DNA of 64,000 nt from Methylophilaceae bacterium 11 (GCA_000525025.1 JCKJ01000001.1:930001-994000); one strand, 5' to 3'. Shown: positions 1 to 13,264, numbered from the stretch's first letter. Numbers and translations: made by a program. The notes: generated by a model from the sequence alone, not told the origin.

Positions 1-982
1 CTTCTAACGCTTCTGCTACATTGCTGATTGCCGAGATTTGTGGAACGCCTACACCGGCAACGATACGCGTGGTGCAGATGGAGCCTGGGCCAATACCAAC
101 TTTAACAGCATCTGCACCTGCATCTACTAGTGCTTTGGCAGCGCTAGCCGTTGCAATATTGCCACCAATGACTTCAATTTTAGGAAAGTGTTTTTTCACC
201 CAAGTGACGCGGTCTAGTACGCCTTGCGAATGACCGTGTGCAGTATCTACCACAATCACGTCTACACCAGCTTCGGCTAACGCTTCTACGCGCTCTTCAG
301 TGCCTTCTCCCACACCCACGGCAGCGCCTACGCGTAAACGACCCTTGCTGTCTTTACATGCAAATGGGTGGTCACTCGATTTTTGAATGTCTTTGACGGT
401 AATTAAACCTTTGAGCGTGTCATGGTCATCAATCACTAGCACACGCTCTAAGCGGTGTTGGTGTAATAGGTGAATGACATCTTCTTTGCTGGCGCCTTCA
501 CGTACCGTCACTAAGCGATTGCGCGGCGTCATGATATTTTGGATGGTTTGATCTAAATTGGTTTCAAACCGCAAATCACGGTTAGTGACAATCCCGACAA
601 TCTTGTCATTGTCTACTACCGGTAGGCCAGAGATTTTATGCAATTGTGTCAGTGCAATCACATCGCGCACAGACATATGGGGGGAAATAGTAATCGGGTC
701 ATTCACCACGCCAGATTCAAAGCGTTTCACACGTGACACATGCGCAGCTTGTTTGATGGACGTCATGTTTTTGTGAATGATACCTAAACCGCCTTCTTGC
801 GCCAGTGCAATGGCTAATGGCGCTTCAGTGACGGTATCCATGGCGGCAGACACCAACGGAATGTTGAGCTTAATTTTACGGGTGAGTTGCGTGCTTAAAT
901 TTACTTCACGCGGCATGACGATCGAATGTGCAGGAACTAATAAAACGTCATCAAAGGTTAGGGCTTGTTGCAACAAACGCAT
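1..982 (-). CDS. guaB: IMP dehydrogenase, C-terminus beyond window edge
   Basis: Oxidises IMP to XMP with NAD+, the first committed step of GMP synthesis in the cytoplasm. About 327 N-terminal residues are present; the gene runs off the left edge. The product starts [18 protein letters not shown], a typical GuaB N-terminus. A CBS-domain pair spans about residues 95-210 ([20 protein letters not shown] and a second repeat). The catalytic loop [15 protein letters not shown] is visible, with the nucleophile Cys at about residue 303. The ATG has an AAGGA ribosome binding site and a good sigma-70 promoter upstream. Nothing is unusual apart from the edge truncation. Confidence 0.97.
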   Translation of the reverse strand, partial: MRLLQQALTFDDVLLVPAHSIVMPREVNLSTQLTRKIKLNIPLVSAAMDTVTEAPLAIALAQEGGLGIIHKNMTSIKQAAHVSRVKRFESGVVNDPITISPHMSVRDVIALTQLHKISGLPVVDNDKIVGIVTNRDLRFETNLDQTIQNIMTPRNRLVTVREGASKEDVIHLLHQHRLERVLVIDDHDTLKGLITVKDIQKSSDHPFACKDSKGRLRVGAAVGVGEGTEERVEALAEAGVDVIVVDTAHGHSQGVLDRVTWVKKHFPKIEVIGGNIATASAAKALVDAGADAVKVGIGPGSICTTRIVAGVGVPQISAISNVAEALE

Positions 983-1008
983 GTGAAATCCTTAATCTCC
1001 AAAACGAG

Positions 1009-1036
1009 ATTATACCGATTTGCAACACTTATTCAA
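1009..1036 (-). promoter_or_regulatory. Sigma-70 promoter of guaB
   Basis: Reading leftward, a -35 TTGAAT (1036-1031) is separated by 16 bp from a perfect -10 TATAAT (1014-1009), about 27 bp before the guaB ATG. Spacing and orientation fit guaB. Prediction by eye only. Confidence 0.6.
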
Positions 1037-1192
1037 AGTTCAACGTGATAATTCCGCCATGTTGCATTCAACCGATTGGGCTTTGCTGCGTTTTACAGTA
1101 AACTCAATCATAATAATAGAAAGATAATGTGGTTTAGTCTGGCATTCTTTTTTATAAAAATAATAAATAAAATCAACTGGATAGGACATAAT

Positions 1193-1714
1193 ATGAGAGA
1201 TGGTCGTTCAAAATTATTGATCGCTTTGGGTGTGTTACTAGTGACAGCATTGCCGGTGCAAGCAGAGATTTATAAGTGGGTAGATAAAGACGGTACAGTG
1301 AAGTATACCGATACGCCGCCGCCTGCTGGTGCTAAATCGCTTTCCACCATCAAAAAGAAGGCGACTAGCCCTGCAGTGATTCCTGCGCCTGCAGCTGCAA
1401 CTCCTGAGGGTGGTTTAACAAATCCTACTCTTGCACAACCTGCGGGTGGTGATGGAGCTGCATCGGAGCAGGAAATGGCGAAGAAAAAGCGTGAAATAGA
1501 CGAAATCGAAAAGAAAAACAAAGCTGAGAAAGAAGCGCAGGCCAAGCAAAAGCAACTGAATTGTAGTGCCGCCAAAGCCAATTACCAGAGTTACAGTCAG
1601 GGTGGGCGCGTTTACCGTATGAATGAAAAAGGTGAGCGTGAGTACTTAGATGATAAAGGATTATCGGATGGTGCAGCTAAAGCCAAACGCGATATGCAGG
1701 AGTATTGCTCTTAA
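1193..1714 (+). CDS. Secreted DUF4124 domain protein
   Basis: Function unknown. The predicted 173-residue product has a signal peptide (KLLIALGVLLVTALPVQA, cut near residue 24). A DUF4124 motif EIYKWVDKDGTVKYTDTPPP follows directly. Next come an Ala/Pro linker and a Lys/Glu-rich, probably coiled-coil stretch (about residues 100-140). The C-terminal part contains Cys residues. The ATG at 1193 is chosen over an upstream in-frame ATG at 1076 because it places the signal peptide at the N-terminus and follows AGGA. DUF4124 proteins are common exported proteins of proteobacteria; the role here is not predictable from context. Confidence 0.8.
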   Translation: MRDGRSKLLIALGVLLVTALPVQAEIYKWVDKDGTVKYTDTPPPAGAKSLSTIKKKATSPAVIPAPAAATPEGGLTNPTLAQPAGGDGAASEQEMAKKKREIDEIEKKNKAEKEAQAKQKQLNCSAAKANYQSYSQGGRVYRMNEKGEREYLDDKGLSDGAAKAKRDMQEYCS

Positions 1715-1743
1715 GCTCGGTAGTCGAGGTGGTCGGTAGGGGA

Positions 1744-2082
1744 TTACACTTCATCAGTAGCTAAATCGCCACCACCTTTTTTCATCACTTTTCCGTCCGC
1801 AGCACGTTGTTTTCTCACTGCTTTCGGGTCGGCAATCAGCGGGCGGTAGATTTCCACGCGATCCATTTGGCGCAATGTTGTGTCGTTTTTGGCGAGTTTG
1901 CCGAAAATGCCTAGTTGGAGCGCGTTAGCATCAATGTCGGGGAATTTTTGTAATATGCCCGACAGTTTGACTGCTTCTTCTGCTGTGCATTCTGCATGTA
2001 CTTTCAATGGGATAATCAGTTGCTCATGTGGCAATGCGTAGGCGACCTCTACGGTGATTAGGTGCATGGTTGATTCGTTCAT
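1744..2082 (-). CDS. rnfH: RnfH family protein (ubiquitin-like fold, UPF0125)
   Basis: Small protein of 112 residues matching the RnfH family (ITVEVAYALPHEQLIIPLKV near the start; VEIYRPLIADPKAVRKQRA near the end). The family has a beta-grasp fold and is nearly always found next to ratA and smpB, as here. Its biochemical role is not established. ATG at 2082 gives MNESTMHLITVEV; an ATG at 2067 (MHLITVEV) is an equally possible start. It follows ratA by 21 bp, so the two are likely one operon. Confidence 0.85.
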   Translation of the reverse strand: MNESTMHLITVEVAYALPHEQLIIPLKVHAECTAEEAVKLSGILQKFPDIDANALQLGIFGKLAKNDTTLRQMDRVEIYRPLIADPKAVRKQRAADGKVMKKGGGDLATDEV

Positions 2083-2103
2083 ATAATGGATTTTCCTAGT
2101 TAC

Positions 2104-2535
2104 TCAGCGGTACACTTCATCTGCTCGCAGCACAAAGCTATCTACAAATGTATTGGCGATATGGCTGAATACTGGGGCAATGATTTTTTCTAATATTGCA
2201 TTTGAAAATTCGTAATTCAGTTTAAATTCAATTTTACAGGCATCTTCGCGTAGTGCAATAAAGTGCCAGTGGCCTTCCATATGTCTGAATGGTCCATCGG
2301 AGAGTTGGATGTCCATGCGATGCGGGTATTGCTTTGTGTTGCGTGTGGTGAAATGCTGTTTGATCCCATGATAATTAATATGCAGCGTGGCTTGTGTCAC
2401 GTGTTCTGTTTGCTCATGCACGTCTACACCACCACACCATGGCAGAAAGCTTGAGTAGTGTGTGACATCATCGACCAATGCAAACATTTGGGCACATGAG
2501 TGCATCACCAAAACCGTTTTTTCAACTTGTGCCAT
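2104..2535 (-). CDS. ratA: RatA/COQ10-like START-domain protein
   Basis: A 143-residue protein of the polyketide-cyclase/START superfamily (VLVMHSCAQMFALVDDVTHY, then FLPWCGG). E. coli RatA was described as a ribosome-association toxin. The same fold is found in COQ10, a ubiquinone-binding protein, so the toxin label should not be taken as proven here. The gene is divergent from smpB and co-oriented with rnfH, the usual arrangement. Confidence 0.88.
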   Translation of the reverse strand: MAQVEKTVLVMHSCAQMFALVDDVTHYSSFLPWCGGVDVHEQTEHVTQATLHINYHGIKQHFTTRNTKQYPHRMDIQLSDGPFRHMEGHWHFIALREDACKIEFKLNYEFSNAILEKIIAPVFSHIANTFVDSFVLRADEVYR

Positions 2536-2597
2536 GCCAATACGACGAGATAGAGTAAAATGCTATTTTAAGTCATTCACCCACAAAAAAAAGATTT

Positions 2598-3047
2598 ATG
2601 AGCATTGCCCAAAATAAAAAAGCCTTTTTCGATTATTTTATCGAAGAAAAATATGAGGCTGGCCTCGTCCTAGAAGGTTGGGAAGTCAAGGCAATCCGTG
2701 AAAACCGCATCAACCTGAAAGAGGCTTATGTGGTCATCATGCGTGGGGAAGTGTATTTGATTGGCTGTCATGTAACGCCTTTAGGTGCGGCGTCTACGCA
2801 CATTCGTCCCGATGCGATTAGAACGCGCAAATTATTGTTGCATAACGAGGAAATTGCAAAGCTGATTGGCAAAGTAGAGCGCGCTGGCTATACGCTGGTG
2901 CCGTTGGATATGCACTTCACGCGCGGTAGAGTCAAGCTGCAAATAGGGCTGGCCAAGGGTAAAAAACAGCATGATAAGCGTGATACGGAAAAAGCGCGTG
3001 ACTGGGAGCGCGAAAAAGGCCGCATTATGCGCGCACATAATAAATAG
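2598..3047 (+). CDS. smpB: SsrA-binding protein SmpB
   Basis: Binds tmRNA and brings it to stalled ribosomes for trans-translation. The 149 residues match SmpB across the length. The core is [26 protein letters not shown]-like, with the conserved YLIGCHVTP and [10 protein letters not shown] segments. The basic C-terminal tail ([20 protein letters not shown]) inserts in the mRNA channel. Its RNA partner, ssrA, is in the same window at about 45.3 kb. The product is full length. Confidence 0.97.
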   Translation: MSIAQNKKAFFDYFIEEKYEAGLVLEGWEVKAIRENRINLKEAYVVIMRGEVYLIGCHVTPLGAASTHIRPDAIRTRKLLLHNEEIAKLIGKVERAGYTLVPLDMHFTRGRVKLQIGLAKGKKQHDKRDTEKARDWEREKGRIMRAHNK

Positions 3048-3116
3048 CTAGTATAAAAAATAGAGAGTTGTACAGCGTTTTATTTCACTTATTTATCACC
3101 TCGTTGATTGTGGTGA

Positions 3117-5647
<2,531 letters not shown>

Positions 5648-5687
5648 GCGTATCGCTGAAAAAATATTGACATACATTAAGGACTAA

Positions 5688-6977
<1,290 letters not shown>

Positions 6978-6983
6978 GTACAG

Positions 6984-7313
6984 TTGAAAGCACTTACGCT
7001 TATTTTTGTTGTACTCATTGCCTTGCTACAGTACCCACTGTGGCTAGGCAAGGGTAGCTGGCTTAGGGTTTGGAATGTGAGTCAAAAAATTGACGAGCAA
7101 AAGAAGCATAATGTCAGCTTCAAGTTGCGTAATGACACATTGCGCGCAGAAGTCCGTGATTTAAAACAAGGCAATGCTGCGATTGAAGAGCGTGCGCGTA
7201 GCGAGCTTGGCATGATTAAAGAAGACGAAGTGTTCTATCAAGTCATCGACCAGCCAATGCCAGCTCAGCCTGTCTTACCTACACCTCAGCTCTCTATCAA
7301 ACCTAACGAGTAA
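6984..7313 (+). CDS. ftsB: Cell division protein FtsB, TTG start
   Basis: Bitopic inner-membrane protein linking FtsL and FtsQ in the divisome. The 109 residues comprise one N-terminal membrane segment (LTLIFVVLIALLQYPLWLG), a short coiled coil (EQKKHNVSFKLRNDTLRAEV) and the conserved ERARSELGMIKEDEVFYQV. The C-terminus is Pro-rich. The only start that includes the membrane segment is TTG at 6984. Location 6 bp after eno is the usual one. The last 28 bp overlap the convergent ygfZ. Confidence 0.92.
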   Translation: MKALTLIFVVLIALLQYPLWLGKGSWLRVWNVSQKIDEQKKHNVSFKLRNDTLRAEVRDLKQGNAAIEERARSELGMIKEDEVFYQVIDQPMPAQPVLPTPQLSIKPNE

Positions 7314-8326
7314 GGCATTACTTTTTGTTCCAGTGCAACGGCTTGCCAAAACACTGTACCGACTTGTTGTGCTTCGATTCTAAGCTCGGCTAACACATCA
7401 AATCCGCCTGTTGCATGCGGGGCGCTACGTACAATTTGCCCTACCTCACTCTGGTTAGCATCTGCAATTTTATCTCCTGCACTCGGCTTATTTTCGCCTG
7501 GCACATGCATAAGAAAAGTACGGCGCTTAACGGTGCCGAGATAGTGTGTGCGTGCGACAATTTCTTGGCCGGTATAACATCCTTTTTTAAAGTTAATGGC
7601 ATTGAGTAAGTCTAAATTCACCATCTGTGGGACGAATTGCTCTTGTGTAGCCGGTACGATTTCTGGAATGCCTGCATTCACCTCAAGCCAATCCCAGCAA
7701 GGTTTTCCAGCGGGGGTTGCCTTTTGTTTGAGCGACTCCCATAGCGCTATTGCATGGTCGAGTGTTGTAAATATTTGGTAGCGATCATGACCGGCTATGC
7801 TGGGCAGTTTAAGCAGAGTTGCTTGCTCTAGTGTGCTAAGCGCATAGTGTGCTGCTGGCACCTCGCTGAAATGTTGTAGCAATATTTGCGATGCACCCGG
7901 GCCATTGAGTCCCAGTTTGATAATACGGTCTGATGTATCGCTAATGGTGACTTTGCTTCTCATGACATACATTTTCAAGCGTTTGCTCACCGCATCCGCA
8001 ATGGATTTCGGCAGTTGTAAATGCAAATGATCTTGATGTGCAAACGCTAGAAACAGCGCAAGCAATCTGCCCTTGGGTGAGCAATAACCCGTGTAATGCG
8101 CATGCTTTCCATCCAATAGTTTTACATCATTGGTGACTTGTCCTTGCAAAAAAGGCACGGCATCTGCACCGCTGACTTCTAGCAAGGTCAGATGTGATAA
8201 ATCATACAATGTGTTGTGCTGAGCGGTGCGTTTAAGCGCTTGTTGTTGGTCACCAAAATGCATGGCGTCACCATCTACGTGTGCGTCTTGAGCGATTAAA
8301 TGTGATTGCCATTGCGTTGCAGTCAT
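7286..8326 (-). CDS. ygfZ: Folate-binding protein YgfZ (Fe-S cluster maintenance)
   Basis: GcvT-like tetrahydrofolate-binding protein that supports assembly or repair of some iron-sulfur enzymes. The 346 residues contain the YgfZ signature KGCYTGQEIVAR with its essential Cys, and the N-terminal LTLLEVSGADAVPFLQGQVTNDV typical of the family. Its 3' end overlaps ftsB on the other strand. It is divergent from ygfX, its common neighbour. Fe-S proteins in the window that could depend on it include ispG and rlmN products. Confidence 0.93.
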   Translation of the reverse strand: MTATQWQSHLIAQDAHVDGDAMHFGDQQQALKRTAQHNTLYDLSHLTLLEVSGADAVPFLQGQVTNDVKLLDGKHAHYTGYCSPKGRLLALFLAFAHQDHLHLQLPKSIADAVSKRLKMYVMRSKVTISDTSDRIIKLGLNGPGASQILLQHFSEVPAAHYALSTLEQATLLKLPSIAGHDRYQIFTTLDHAIALWESLKQKATPAGKPCWDWLEVNAGIPEIVPATQEQFVPQMVNLDLLNAINFKKGCYTGQEIVARTHYLGTVKRRTFLMHVPGENKPSAGDKIADANQSEVGQIVRSAPHATGGFDVLAELRIEAQQVGTVFWQAVALEQKVMPYSLGLIES

Positions 8327-8358
8327 GCCAGTATGTGCCTAACGATAAAGTTAAAAAA

Positions 8359-8850
8359 ATGAAAACGCGAATAGTGCCAGCGATACATGTCGCACTCCAA
8401 CCTTCTTACTTGATATTGGGATGCTATGTGTTTGTTTCAATACTCAGCCTGTTGAGTGTATTGCAAACAAGTTTCTCTATACTACTCAAGTGTGTGATTG
8501 TCTGTGCGGTGATTATAGCGACAATTTACACGATATTGCAGGATGTCTTGTTGACGCTGCCATGGTCTTGGAAGTTGGTTGAGGTGACTAGCCAAGGGAA
8601 AGTGCGTGTGCACAACCAGCGGGGCGAACTATTTGAGGTAGTGCCATTGGCTTCTTCAGTCAGTCACCCTTGGCTGACGATTCTACGTTTTAAACGACTC
8701 ACTTATCAGCATGGGTGGAGAAATAGCCTAATGCTCGCTGCTTGGCAAGTGCGAGACCCGCAGCAGTTTCGTAAATTACGTGTTTGGCTCAACTGGGGGA
8801 GGGCTGATAAAAAACATCAGCCCTTAGTTGACGTTGCTTTGCCCGAGTAA
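8359..8850 (+). CDS. ygfX: YgfX-like two-helix membrane protein
   Basis: Predicted 163-residue inner-membrane protein with two adjacent membrane helices (SYLILGCYVFVSILSLLSVL and ILLKCVIVCAVIIATIYTIL) followed by a soluble domain. Length, topology, the VALQPSYLILGCYV opening and position beside ygfZ fit the YgfX/CptA family. In E. coli that protein is partnered by SdhE and has been called a toxin. No sdhE is seen here. The start could also be GTG 8335. The 3' end overlaps mxaL on the opposite strand by 34 bp. Confidence 0.72.
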   Translation: MKTRIVPAIHVALQPSYLILGCYVFVSILSLLSVLQTSFSILLKCVIVCAVIIATIYTILQDVLLTLPWSWKLVEVTSQGKVRVHNQRGELFEVVPLASSVSHPWLTILRFKRLTYQHGWRNSLMLAAWQVRDPQQFRKLRVWLNWGRADKKHQPLVDVALPE

Positions 8851-9833
8851 CGTGAAAAGCGCTTCAAAAGCACATGCCAAGCGTGCTTAGTTTCTTGGAT
8901 GGGATGCTTAGGGATATACGCCATCAAGAACAGTAGTCCGGCCAAGCTTGCCAATAACCAGCGTAATTCAAAGCGTGCTTTATCGCGTCGGGCAGGGGGC
9001 TGGTTTTTCATTGCAGCCAATACGTTTTGTATACTTTCGCCATTGACATAGTTGCCAGTCACTTCTTTGGCAATGGATTCAAGGTATTTCTCATCTAATC
9101 TAGATAAAAAACGATCGCTTTCACTAGGTGCGACGTTGTCATCCCGAATGCCGATATTCGCCTCTGAGATTTGCGCAATGCCCGGTTGCATGGCAAAACT
9201 TTCGCTAGACCAGTAACCAATCAACTGATTATGTTCGTCTAGTTTGGGTACAGCAGTGCCTTTGTCACTGCCAATGCCAACAAATAGCCAGTTTTTTCCA
9301 CCCTGAAATCCGGTGAGGTCTTTGGTGTTAAACGCGTGCAGCCTAGGTGCTTCTTCACCATCGCTAAAATAAACCACCTGTGCAGGCTCCGGGAAGCTAC
9401 GAATAAGTTTGGCTAAGGTAAACATGCTTTCTCGTACGCGACTATTGCCAGACCAGCCCATACGCCAATCTAAGTGATCGATGCTGTCTTCAATCGCATG
9501 GAAATTTTCGCATACTTCAATCGGCGTATATAAAGCAGCTACGCTAACGCCAGCAAATAAGCCAATACTGACCAAGGTCCCACAAGGCAGTTCGCCAATC
9601 ACACGGTGTAGCATATGTTGTTGGTATTCCATGCGTGAGACAGGCTTGCCCAAAATCGACATGTCTTTCACGTTCATGCTTTGTGAAATGTCTGCAACAA
9701 GCAAGTAACTGTAAATGTCACGTTTAATCGGGATGCTTGGCTTAAACATGGCGACGATTAACAACAGCAAAGCCGCCGCCAATAAGGCTAAGTCACGACG
9801 ATGGCGTAAATAGTTAATGAGTTTTTTTGACAT
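8817..9833 (-). CDS. mxaL: MxaL-like vWA domain membrane protein
   Basis: Accessory protein of methanol dehydrogenase; Mxa A, C, K and L proteins are associated with metal insertion and assembly in the periplasm. 338 residues: N-terminal membrane segment (LALLAAALLLLIVAMF), a von Willebrand A domain with MIDAS motif ADISQSMN, and a C-terminal membrane segment (WLLASLAGLLFLMAYI). Starts 3 bp after mxaK. Name assigned from order and domain content of the mxaRSACKL cluster. No mxaD follows; the next gene is the convergent ygfX. Confidence 0.85.
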   Translation of the reverse strand: MSKKLINYLRHRRDLALLAAALLLLIVAMFKPSIPIKRDIYSYLLVADISQSMNVKDMSILGKPVSRMEYQQHMLHRVIGELPCGTLVSIGLFAGVSVAALYTPIEVCENFHAIEDSIDHLDWRMGWSGNSRVRESMFTLAKLIRSFPEPAQVVYFSDGEEAPRLHAFNTKDLTGFQGGKNWLFVGIGSDKGTAVPKLDEHNQLIGYWSSESFAMQPGIAQISEANIGIRDDNVAPSESDRFLSRLDEKYLESIAKEVTGNYVNGESIQNVLAAMKNQPPARRDKARFELRWLLASLAGLLFLMAYIPKHPIQETKHAWHVLLKRFSRYSGKATSTKG

Positions 9834-9836
9834 GAT

Positions 9837-10391
9837 TTACGGCAATCCAACCGGAATATTGCCCATAATCAGCCCTGGTGTATCTGACTCACCCACGCCA
9901 GGCGTTGGCGTGCCAGGCAGCATGGTAAGCAGGCGATCAAAGTTGTGACGTACATCCCAATGCGTATTGTCTAATTTTAACGAGGATTGATAGGCAGTTT
10001 TGGCTTGGCGGATAAAGTATTCCGCTTCATTGCGAACCGTCATGCTGGTACCGTTAATGGCTAAACCGCGTAAAAAGAACATATTGCCAACGTTATATTG
10101 TATGGCGGCTTTTTGAGATGTATTGCCTTTTGGCATTAATTGCGTAAACAGTAAGGTGGCTTCTTTGTAGCGCTCTTTTTTAGCTAAATACAGGGCTGTC
10201 GCAAATTTAGCCTCAACACTTTGTTGATCCGTATCAGGGGTTTTTCCTGCAGAGACTGCTTTATTAAAGGCATGAATCTGCTGGATGCGCTGATAAGTGT
10301 ATAAGCTGGCTAATATACAGAGTAGGCCAATGCCAACCAGTAACCAGGTAAGTTTTTTGACTGTAAACCAAGATATTATGCTGTGCGCCAT
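9837..10391 (-). CDS. mxaK: MxaK-like membrane-anchored protein
   Basis: 184 residues with one N-terminal membrane anchor (LTWLLVGIGLLCILASLY) and a helical, TPR-like periplasmic domain (KFATALYLAKKERYKEATLL; YNVGNMFFLRGLA). This matches the short gene between mxaC and mxaL in methanol-dehydrogenase clusters. It overlaps mxaC by 16 bp and is followed 3 bp later by mxaL, so it is translationally coupled to both. The exact biochemical role is not established. Confidence 0.82.
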   Translation of the reverse strand: MAHSIISWFTVKKLTWLLVGIGLLCILASLYTYQRIQQIHAFNKAVSAGKTPDTDQQSVEAKFATALYLAKKERYKEATLLFTQLMPKGNTSQKAAIQYNVGNMFFLRGLAINGTSMTVRNEAEYFIRQAKTAYQSSLKLDNTHWDVRHNFDRLLTMLPGTPTPGVGESDTPGLIMGNIPVGLP

Positions 10392-11359
10392 GTATTCACC
10401 TCTAAATATTTCACGCCTAATAGCAACGCAATCATGAGCGCTGCAATAAAAAAGAAAGCATTCGAAAAATCTTTACCGGGGATTTTTTCCAAATACTTGA
10501 TAGGCTTTTTTTCTTTACGATTAATGTCATCAATCGCCATTTGTAATGTTCTTGGGTTCTCCGCTTCATAAGCGTTGAATGGTGTCTTCAGTGTTTTGAA
10601 GAACTCATATAGCTCAATTTCCGGCGGTAGCGGTTGGTCTTCTTGCGGTTTGTAGTTTTTATCAAAAATACTCAAACCACCAGGTTGTCTCAACACAATC
10701 CAATACAGGCCAATTTCCATGCGGTCAAACCATTCACGGATTTTTTCTTGGGTATTGGCATCAATTCTGCCGGCACCATCAGAAAGCAAAATCACCGCAC
10801 GTGAGCCTGAGTTAGGTACTTTGTCGAATAATCCAGCACCGGAAGTTAAACCGCTGCCAATATTGGTTTGGAATAGTGCATTGCCTGCCGTGGCACGTAC
10901 GGCGGCGACAATCGCTTCTTTATTTTCCGTTAGCGGCAACACATACATGGCAGAGTTACTAAAGGTAATCATGCCCATCATGTCGTTTTGGCGTGATTGC
11001 ACAAACTGTGTGATCAAGCGGCTGGCGGCTGCTGATTTAGTTTCTCCCACGGTGGTGGCCGTTGAGCCAGAGAACGGGTCGTCCATACTTGCGCTGCGGT
11101 CCAGCACCAGTGCGATTTGTGCGCCTACGCCTATACGTTCGACTTCTTGCTGGTGGCTGTGCGGTCCACTTAAGCCAACAATGGTGCAAGCTAAAATACA
11201 CACGGCGAGTATTTTTAAAATAAACCCAATCAGATTAGATAGCGGATCAGTCGGTAGCATTTCCACCCATGAATAATTACGGGTATGCGCGCGCTGAAAC
11301 ACTAGCGGTAACAACGCCAGTGGTAGTAGCCACAATATATAAGGGTTGGAAAACGCCAT
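10376..11359 (-). CDS. mxaC: MxaC-like vWA domain membrane protein
   Basis: 327 residues with BatA-like architecture: N-terminal helices (NPYILWLLPLALLPLVF and a second near residue 60), a vWA domain with intact MIDAS DRSASMDD and the later LLSDGAGR, and a C-terminal membrane helix (FFFIAALMIALLLGVKYL). vWA proteins with a MoxR ATPase commonly act as metal-dependent chaperone modules. Here the module is predicted to serve methanol dehydrogenase maturation. Starts 2 bp after mxaA and overlaps mxaK. Confidence 0.86.
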   Translation of the reverse strand: MAFSNPYILWLLPLALLPLVFQRAHTRNYSWVEMLPTDPLSNLIGFILKILAVCILACTIVGLSGPHSHQQEVERIGVGAQIALVLDRSASMDDPFSGSTATTVGETKSAAASRLITQFVQSRQNDMMGMITFSNSAMYVLPLTENKEAIVAAVRATAGNALFQTNIGSGLTSGAGLFDKVPNSGSRAVILLSDGAGRIDANTQEKIREWFDRMEIGLYWIVLRQPGGLSIFDKNYKPQEDQPLPPEIELYEFFKTLKTPFNAYEAENPRTLQMAIDDINRKEKKPIKYLEKIPGKDFSNAFFFIAALMIALLLGVKYLEVNTWRTA

Positions 11360-11361
11360 GG

Positions 11362-12381
11362 TTAAGCTGCCTTGCGTGTTGCGCTGTTGCGCGTAGTGCT
11401 CAAACTGTCTGGAATCAAACCACGCTCGCAGTCACGGCATTGCTTGCAAAATCGTGCTAACCACGCTAACTGTTGTTCTCCCGCCGGTTTGTCAGCATTG
11501 GGCTCAAAAAACACTTGACGTGACAACTCAAAAAATTGGGCTAACTCAGCTTGAATATGCTGAAAAGCAGGTTTTTTTGCTAAAAATGCATTTAAATTGT
11601 TGCTGAATAAACTGTATCCTGCGCTGCTATTCAGTGCTTCATGCAAGTGGCTAGCCGCACCTTGAATGCCTTCTGCGGTATGAGGTGCTTTACGGATACT
11701 TCTGTAAGCTTTGGCAAACGGCCCGCCCATGCGTGGTAGCCATGTGTACTTGCCCAGCATGTATAACAGAGTAAGTAACGCAATCGCCAGCACTGCAAGC
11801 AATACGGTTAGGCGTGTTTGTAGTGGGGATGCATCTAATAAAAGCGGGCCTCGATAGCCACTCATGTCCTGCTCAATCTTGACCTGTCCGAATACAGAGA
11901 TGGGTGAGATAGAGAAATTCCAGCTCGGAATTCTGTACCTATACACTTTTTTATCTTTGGATGAAGTATCGAGTAGGCGCAAATACTCGCCAGGCAATGC
12001 TGCAGGTTTGGCCACCACGTTATTGGTAAATACTTGATAACTCAAAGAAATATGATGGGTAGTCGCGTCTTTGGCACTTTCTTTTGAATAGTCCAGTTTG
12101 GATAGGTCAATACCAATTAGCTGACCTTTGTATCGGCGCTCATAACCTACAATCGGCAAAGACTCTTCTACCAGTACATAGGGTTTTTTGATGGTAACGG
12201 TGATTTCTCTCGTTAGCACATCGCCCACGGTATAGCCAACATCACGCTCCGGCTCTTGAATGTGGATACTGACAATGCCAGCTTTCACATCAGGCAAAAA
12301 ATCAGTCTCTAGCGCATAAGCCTGATGATGCAACAGTGTGATGCTTGAGAGAGTGAGCAGGGTGCGTAAAAGTTTTTTCAT
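11362..12381 (-). CDS. mxaA: MxaA-like exported/membrane protein
   Basis: About 339 residues: signal peptide (MKKLLRTLLTLSSITLLHHQAYA), a beta-rich periplasmic domain, a central membrane helix (LTVLLAVLAIALLTLLYML) and a cytoplasmic tail with conserved Trp/Cys (LAWLARFCKQCRDCERG). MxaA proteins are required for active, calcium-loaded methanol dehydrogenase in other methylotrophs. The ATG at 12381 is chosen because it starts the signal peptide; an in-frame TTG further upstream would overlap mxaS. A tail cluster of three Cys near the C-terminus (FCKQCRDC) is worth noting. Confidence 0.84.
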   Translation of the reverse strand: MKKLLRTLLTLSSITLLHHQAYALETDFLPDVKAGIVSIHIQEPERDVGYTVGDVLTREITVTIKKPYVLVEESLPIVGYERRYKGQLIGIDLSKLDYSKESAKDATTHHISLSYQVFTNNVVAKPAALPGEYLRLLDTSSKDKKVYRYRIPSWNFSISPISVFGQVKIEQDMSGYRGPLLLDASPLQTRLTVLLAVLAIALLTLLYMLGKYTWLPRMGGPFAKAYRSIRKAPHTAEGIQGAASHLHEALNSSAGYSLFSNNLNAFLAKKPAFQHIQAELAQFFELSRQVFFEPNADKPAGEQQLAWLARFCKQCRDCERGLIPDSLSTTRNSATRKAA

Positions 12382-12397
12382 GGTGTGTAGAAGTGCA

Positions 12398-13264
12398 TTA
12401 GGCGGCAACAAATTGATGAAAGTATTCGGTCAGTGTGTCTGCATCAAACTCACCTTCCACAAAGAAAGGGGGCATATCAAACTGCATAAATAGTTTATAG
12501 ATAGCTTCGCGACGCGCTTCAAAGGCAGCAATGATGCGATCGCGGTATTCTTTACGTAGGAAAAGCGTACGTTTCATACCACTTTCCGGATCCGTCACAG
12601 CCGTAATGCCAAACTCAGGCAGCGACTTATATTCATCTGCATCCCATAGCACAACGGGCACAATATGGTGCTTGAGTAAATTGGCCAGCGCCTCTTCCAG
12701 TTGTTTGAGTGGCATATGAAAATCAGACACCATGAATACCAGTGAACGCTCGCGAGGTAAGTAGCGCCAAACATCGGCGATACCATCTCCAGACACCATT
12801 TGCGGATGATGCTCTTTCAGACGCTCCATCAGCTCTATGGCGCGCTGAGGTTTGAATGAAGCAGTGCTAATCCAATCCTCACGCACGACTTCATCAAAGC
12901 CGACAAAGCCAAACGGATCTGCATTTCGACTCGCAGATCGTGCAATCGACTCGACAATGTCGGCCGCACGACGGATTTTTCGCGTTTGCGCGCCAAAATT
13001 CATACTGCCAGACATGTCGCAAATGGCAAACACAGGTGTCGCGCTTTTTTGGTTAAACAAGCGTACATACACTTGTTCCATGGGGTCGCGTATGGTTTGG
13101 CGTAAATCAATCCGGCGAGGATCAGGATAAGCCACTAAAGTGGTATGACCAATAAACTCCATGCCCATGCCACGTTGTGTGCTGGCATGGCGCCCCGGGT
13201 GGCGCCCACGGTTTCTCCAGCCGATATGGTAGCTAAACTCTTTGATTTCGTTATACATAGTCAT
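12398..13264 (-). CDS. mxaS: MxaS-like DUF58 protein
   Basis: 288 residues with the DUF58 signature near the N-terminus (RGRHPGRHASTQRGMGMEF) and a vWA-like core with metal motif CDMSGSMNFG. DUF58 proteins pair with MoxR ATPases, here MxaR just upstream. The start is ATG 13264, with a second in-frame ATG two codons later; neither has a clear Shine-Dalgarno sequence. A short tandem repeat covers the start region. Confidence 0.87.
   Translation of the reverse strand: MTMYNEIKEFSYHIGWRNRGRHPGRHASTQRGMGMEFIGHTTLVAYPDPRRIDLRQTIRDPMEQVYVRLFNQKSATPVFAICDMSGSMNFGAQTRKIRRAADIVESIARSASRNADPFGFVGFDEVVREDWISTASFKPQRAIELMERLKEHHPQMVSGDGIADVWRYLPRERSLVFMVSDFHMPLKQLEEALANLLKHHIVPVVLWDADEYKSLPEFGITAVTDPESGMKRTLFLRKEYRDRIIAAFEARREAIYKLFMQFDMPPFFVEGEFDADTLTEYFHQFVAA

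Noticed and set aside
1076-1192. Upstream extension of the DUF4124 ORF from ATG 1076
   Set aside because: It would bury the signal peptide 39 residues inside the protein; ATG 1193 has the ribosome binding site.
2104-2535. RatA plus RnfH as a genuine toxin-antitoxin system
   Set aside because: The pair is conserved near smpB in most proteobacteria and related to the COQ10 fold; the toxin role is not secure.
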